Below, in pieces: positions 61,901 to 64,000 of a DNA stretch of 64,000 bases. The stretch is from assembly GCF_037975245.1 (NCBI RefSeq), contig NC_092579.1, positions 12,696,678 to 12,760,677 of the forward strand, read 5' to 3'. The translations under genes and the position numbers were made by a program. Source of the DNA: Apostichopus japonicus. Its lineage: Eukaryota > Echinodermata > Holothuroidea > Aspidochirotida > Stichopodidae. Below the pieces are notes generated by a model that had not been told where the DNA came from, searched no databases, and saw only the letters and a program-made list of their open reading frames with translations. Every line of letters begins with the position of its first letter. Positions within the stretch are counted from its first letter, which is position 1.

Positions 61901-64000
61901 GACTCTCTTTTGCATCCGTGGTTCGAACCCCGGTGATGACATCTTTACCAGCTAGTGCCTACACGGGTAGCTGTAAGTAATAGTTAATCCACCTAATATC
62001 TCAGTCCATACAGTGGCGCGATGGCTTGGCGCACTGTACGAGCTGATGATCGAGACTCTCTTTTGCATCCGTGGTTCGAACCCCGGTGGTGACGTCTTTT
62101 GCCGATCTTTTACAGCAAGTGCCTACACGGGGAGCTGTAAGTATTAGTTAATCCACCTAATATCTCAGTCCATACAGTGGCGCGATGGCTTGGCGCACTG
62201 TACGAGCTGATGATCGAGACTCTCTTTTGCATCCGTGGTTCGAACCCCGGTGGTGACGTCTTTTGCCGATCTTTTACAGCAAGTGCCTACACGGGGAGCT
62301 GTAAGTATTAGTTAATCCACCTAATATCTCAGTCCATACAGTGGCGCGATGGCTTGGCGCACTGTACGAGCTGATGATCGAGACTCTTTTTTGCATCCGT
62401 GGTTCGAACCCCGGTGATGACGTCTTTTACAGCAAGTGCCTACACGGGGAGCTGTAAGTATTAGTTAATCCACCTAATATCTCAGTCCATACAGTGGCGC
62501 GATGGCTTGGCGCACTGTACGAGCTGATGATCGAGACTCTCTTTTGCATCCGTGGTTCGAACCCCGGTGGTGACGTCTTTTGCCGATCTTTTACAGCAAG
62601 TGCCTACACGGGGAGCTGTAAGTATTAGTTAATCCACCTAATATCTCAGTCCATACAGTGGCGCGATGGCTTGGCGCACTGTACGAGCTGATGATCGAGA
62701 CTCTCTTTTGCATCCGTGGTTCGAACCCCGTTGGTGACGTCTTTTGCCGATCTTTTACAGCAAGTGCCTACACGGGGAGCTGTAAGTATTAGTTAATCCA
62801 CCTAATATCTCAGTCCATAGAGTGGCGCGATGGCTTGGCGCACTGTACGAGCTGATGATCGAGACTCTCTTTTGCATCCGTGGTTCGAACCCCGGTGGTG
62901 ACGTCTTTTGCCGATCTTTTACAGCAAGTGCCTACACGGGGAGCTGTAAGTATTAGTTAATCCACCTAATATCTCAGTCCATACAGTGGCGCGATGGCTT
63001 GGCGCACTGTACGAGCTGATGATCGAGACTCTCTTTTGCATCCGTGGTTCGAACCCCGGTGATGAAGTCTTTTACAGCAAGTGCCTACACGGGGAGCTGT
63101 AAGTATTAGTTAATCCACCTAATATCTCAGTCCATACAGTGGCGCGATGGCTTGGCGCACTGTACGAGCTGATGATCGAGACTCTCTTTTGCATCCGTGG
63201 TTCGAACCCCGTTGGTGACGTCTTTTGCCGATCTTTTACAGCAAGTGCCTACACGGGGAGCTGTAAGTATTAGTTAATCCACCTAATATCTCAGTCCATA
63301 CAGTGGCACGATGGCTTGGCGCACTGTACGAGCTGATGATCGAGACTCTCTTTTGCATCCGTGGTTCGAACCCCGGTGGTGACGTCTTTTGCCGATCTTT
63401 TACAGCAAGTGCCTACACGGGGAGCTGTAAGTATTAGTTAATCCACCTAATATCTCAGTCCATACAGTGGCGCGATGGCTTGGCGCACTGTACGAGCTGA
63501 TGATCGAGACTCTCTTTTGCATCCGTGGTTCGAACCCCGGTGGTGACGTCTTTTGCCGATCTTTTACAGCAAGTGCCTGCACGGGGAGCTGTAAGTATTA
63601 GTTAATCCACCTAATATCTCAGTCCATACAGTGGCGCGATGGCTTGGCGCACTGTACGAGCTGATGATCGAGACTCTCTTTTGCATCCGTGGTTCGAACC
63701 CCGGTGATGACGTCTTTTACAGCAAGTGCCTACACGGGGAGCTGTAAGTGTTAGTTAATCCACCTAATATCTCAGTCCATACAGTGGCGCGATGGCTTGG
63801 CGCACTGTACGAGCTGATGATCGAGACTCTCTTTTGCATCCGTGGTTCGAACCCCGGTGATGACGTCTTTTACAGCAAGTGCCTACACGGGGAGCTGTAA
63901 GTGTTAGTTAATCCACCTAATATCTCAGTCCATACAGTGGCGCGATGGCTTGGCGCACTGTACGAGCTGATGATCGAGACTCTCTTTTGCATCCGTGGTT
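55921..64000 (+). repeat. distal array segment, mixed long and short monomers, continues beyond window
   Basis: Mixed units with CTCCCTTTT, GAAACATCGG, GATCAAGAC and GTTGGTGACG variants shared with the 43-56 kb blocks, then more uniform long/short pairs toward 64000. It includes a 90 bp truncated unit (59096-59185) and a hybrid unit at 61357-61452. The final unit is cut by the window edge just before box B. Nothing other than the repeat is visible. Confidence 0.8.
59096..59185 (+). repeat. truncated 90 bp monomer lacking the tRNA-like head
   Basis: After CAGTCCAT (ending 59185) the sequence jumps straight to CGGTGGTGACG, so the distance between successive CGGTGG motifs is 90 bp instead of 164 or 165. 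The missing 75 bp runs from just after CAT in the spacer to CAT in a GAAACATCGG-type box B unit, and the junction retains one CAT. This fits a deletion through a three-base direct repeat. The following unit is normal. Confidence 0.85.

Larger units (their letters stand above)
1967..64000 (+). repeat. tandem array of tRNA-like monomers (164/153 bp), whole remainder of window
   Basis: From the LINE tail to the window end the sequence is one head-to-tail array with no other gene or element visible. Spacing of diagnostic sites is almost always a sum of 164 and 153 bp. About 62 kb at a mean near 160 bp gives roughly 380-390 monomers (estimate, not a count). All monomers run in the same direction. 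Each carries a tRNA-like head with Pol III box A- and box B-like elements and a 3' half of unknown origin. The first monomer is partial, starting within box A, and has extra substitutions (for example GTACAAG for GTACGAG at about 1982). The array continues past position 64000. It is best read as a satellite derived from a tRNA-related SINE or tRNA pseudogene. Confidence 0.97.

Noticed and set aside
2537-63582. Dozens of near-identical 60-76 residue open frames, mostly on the minus strand, as a multigene peptide family
   Set aside because: They are translations of the tandem repeat, start at GTG rather than ATG in the units checked, run across monomer borders with a period not divisible by three, and depend on a single A-to-C change. 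No independent coding signal is visible.
1967-64000. CRISPR array
   Set aside because: The units are 153-164 bp and contiguous with no variable spacers, no cas genes are present, and the context is eukaryotic.

Overview
The window looks like animal (metazoan) nuclear DNA. It has two parts: the 3' end of a non-LTR retrotransposon (LINE) at 1-1967, and one uninterrupted head-to-tail tandem array from about 1967 to the end at 64000. There is no operon structure, no bacterial signal and no intact host gene. A marine invertebrate such as a mollusc or cnidarian would fit the L1/Tx1-like reverse transcriptase tail and the tRNA-derived repeat, but the sequence does not prove any particular taxon.

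Positions 1-1967. This is the C-terminal half of a LINE ORF2-type protein. The end of the reverse transcriptase domain and the thumb/connection region read in one frame (2-706). The distal part, with a C-x2-C-x8-H-x4-C zinc-knuckle-like motif, reads in another frame (628-1692). The copy therefore carries a frameshift and is probably dead. A 275 bp 3' UTR follows, with a small stem-loop, AATAAA and a short A-rich tail. The A run joins directly to the array, inside the box A region of a repeat monomer.

Positions 1967-64000. The array is built of monomers of 164 bp (long form) or 153 bp (short form), all in the same orientation, roughly 380-390 copies estimated from length. Each monomer starts with a tRNA-like head: a box A-like element with a perfect GCGC/GCGC D-arm, a degenerate anticodon arm, and a box B core GGTTCGAACC 59 bp downstream of box A. 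An unrelated 3' half of about 90 bp follows. T4 runs after box B could stop RNA polymerase III. The monomer therefore resembles a tRNA-derived SINE head turned into a satellite.

The array has several layers of higher-order repeats. They include 962 bp (2.9-4.7 kb), 951 bp (5.2-7.1 kb), 820/1640 bp (9.6-12.9 kb), 809 bp (20.2-21.8 kb), a 2909 bp displaced copy (27-31 kb), a long/short alternating zone (28-38.7 kb) with a 1267 bp 8-mer (33.7-36.3 kb), 4537 bp (39.25-48.4 kb), 3073 bp (47.5-53.7 kb) and 1607 bp (52.7-55.9 kb). Some large copies showed no difference in the marker sites I compared (4537, 3073), while others have clearly diverged (1607, 1267, 2909). This is what repeated unequal exchange at different times would leave.

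The many 60-76 residue open frames in the array are by-products of the repeat and should not be annotated as genes.
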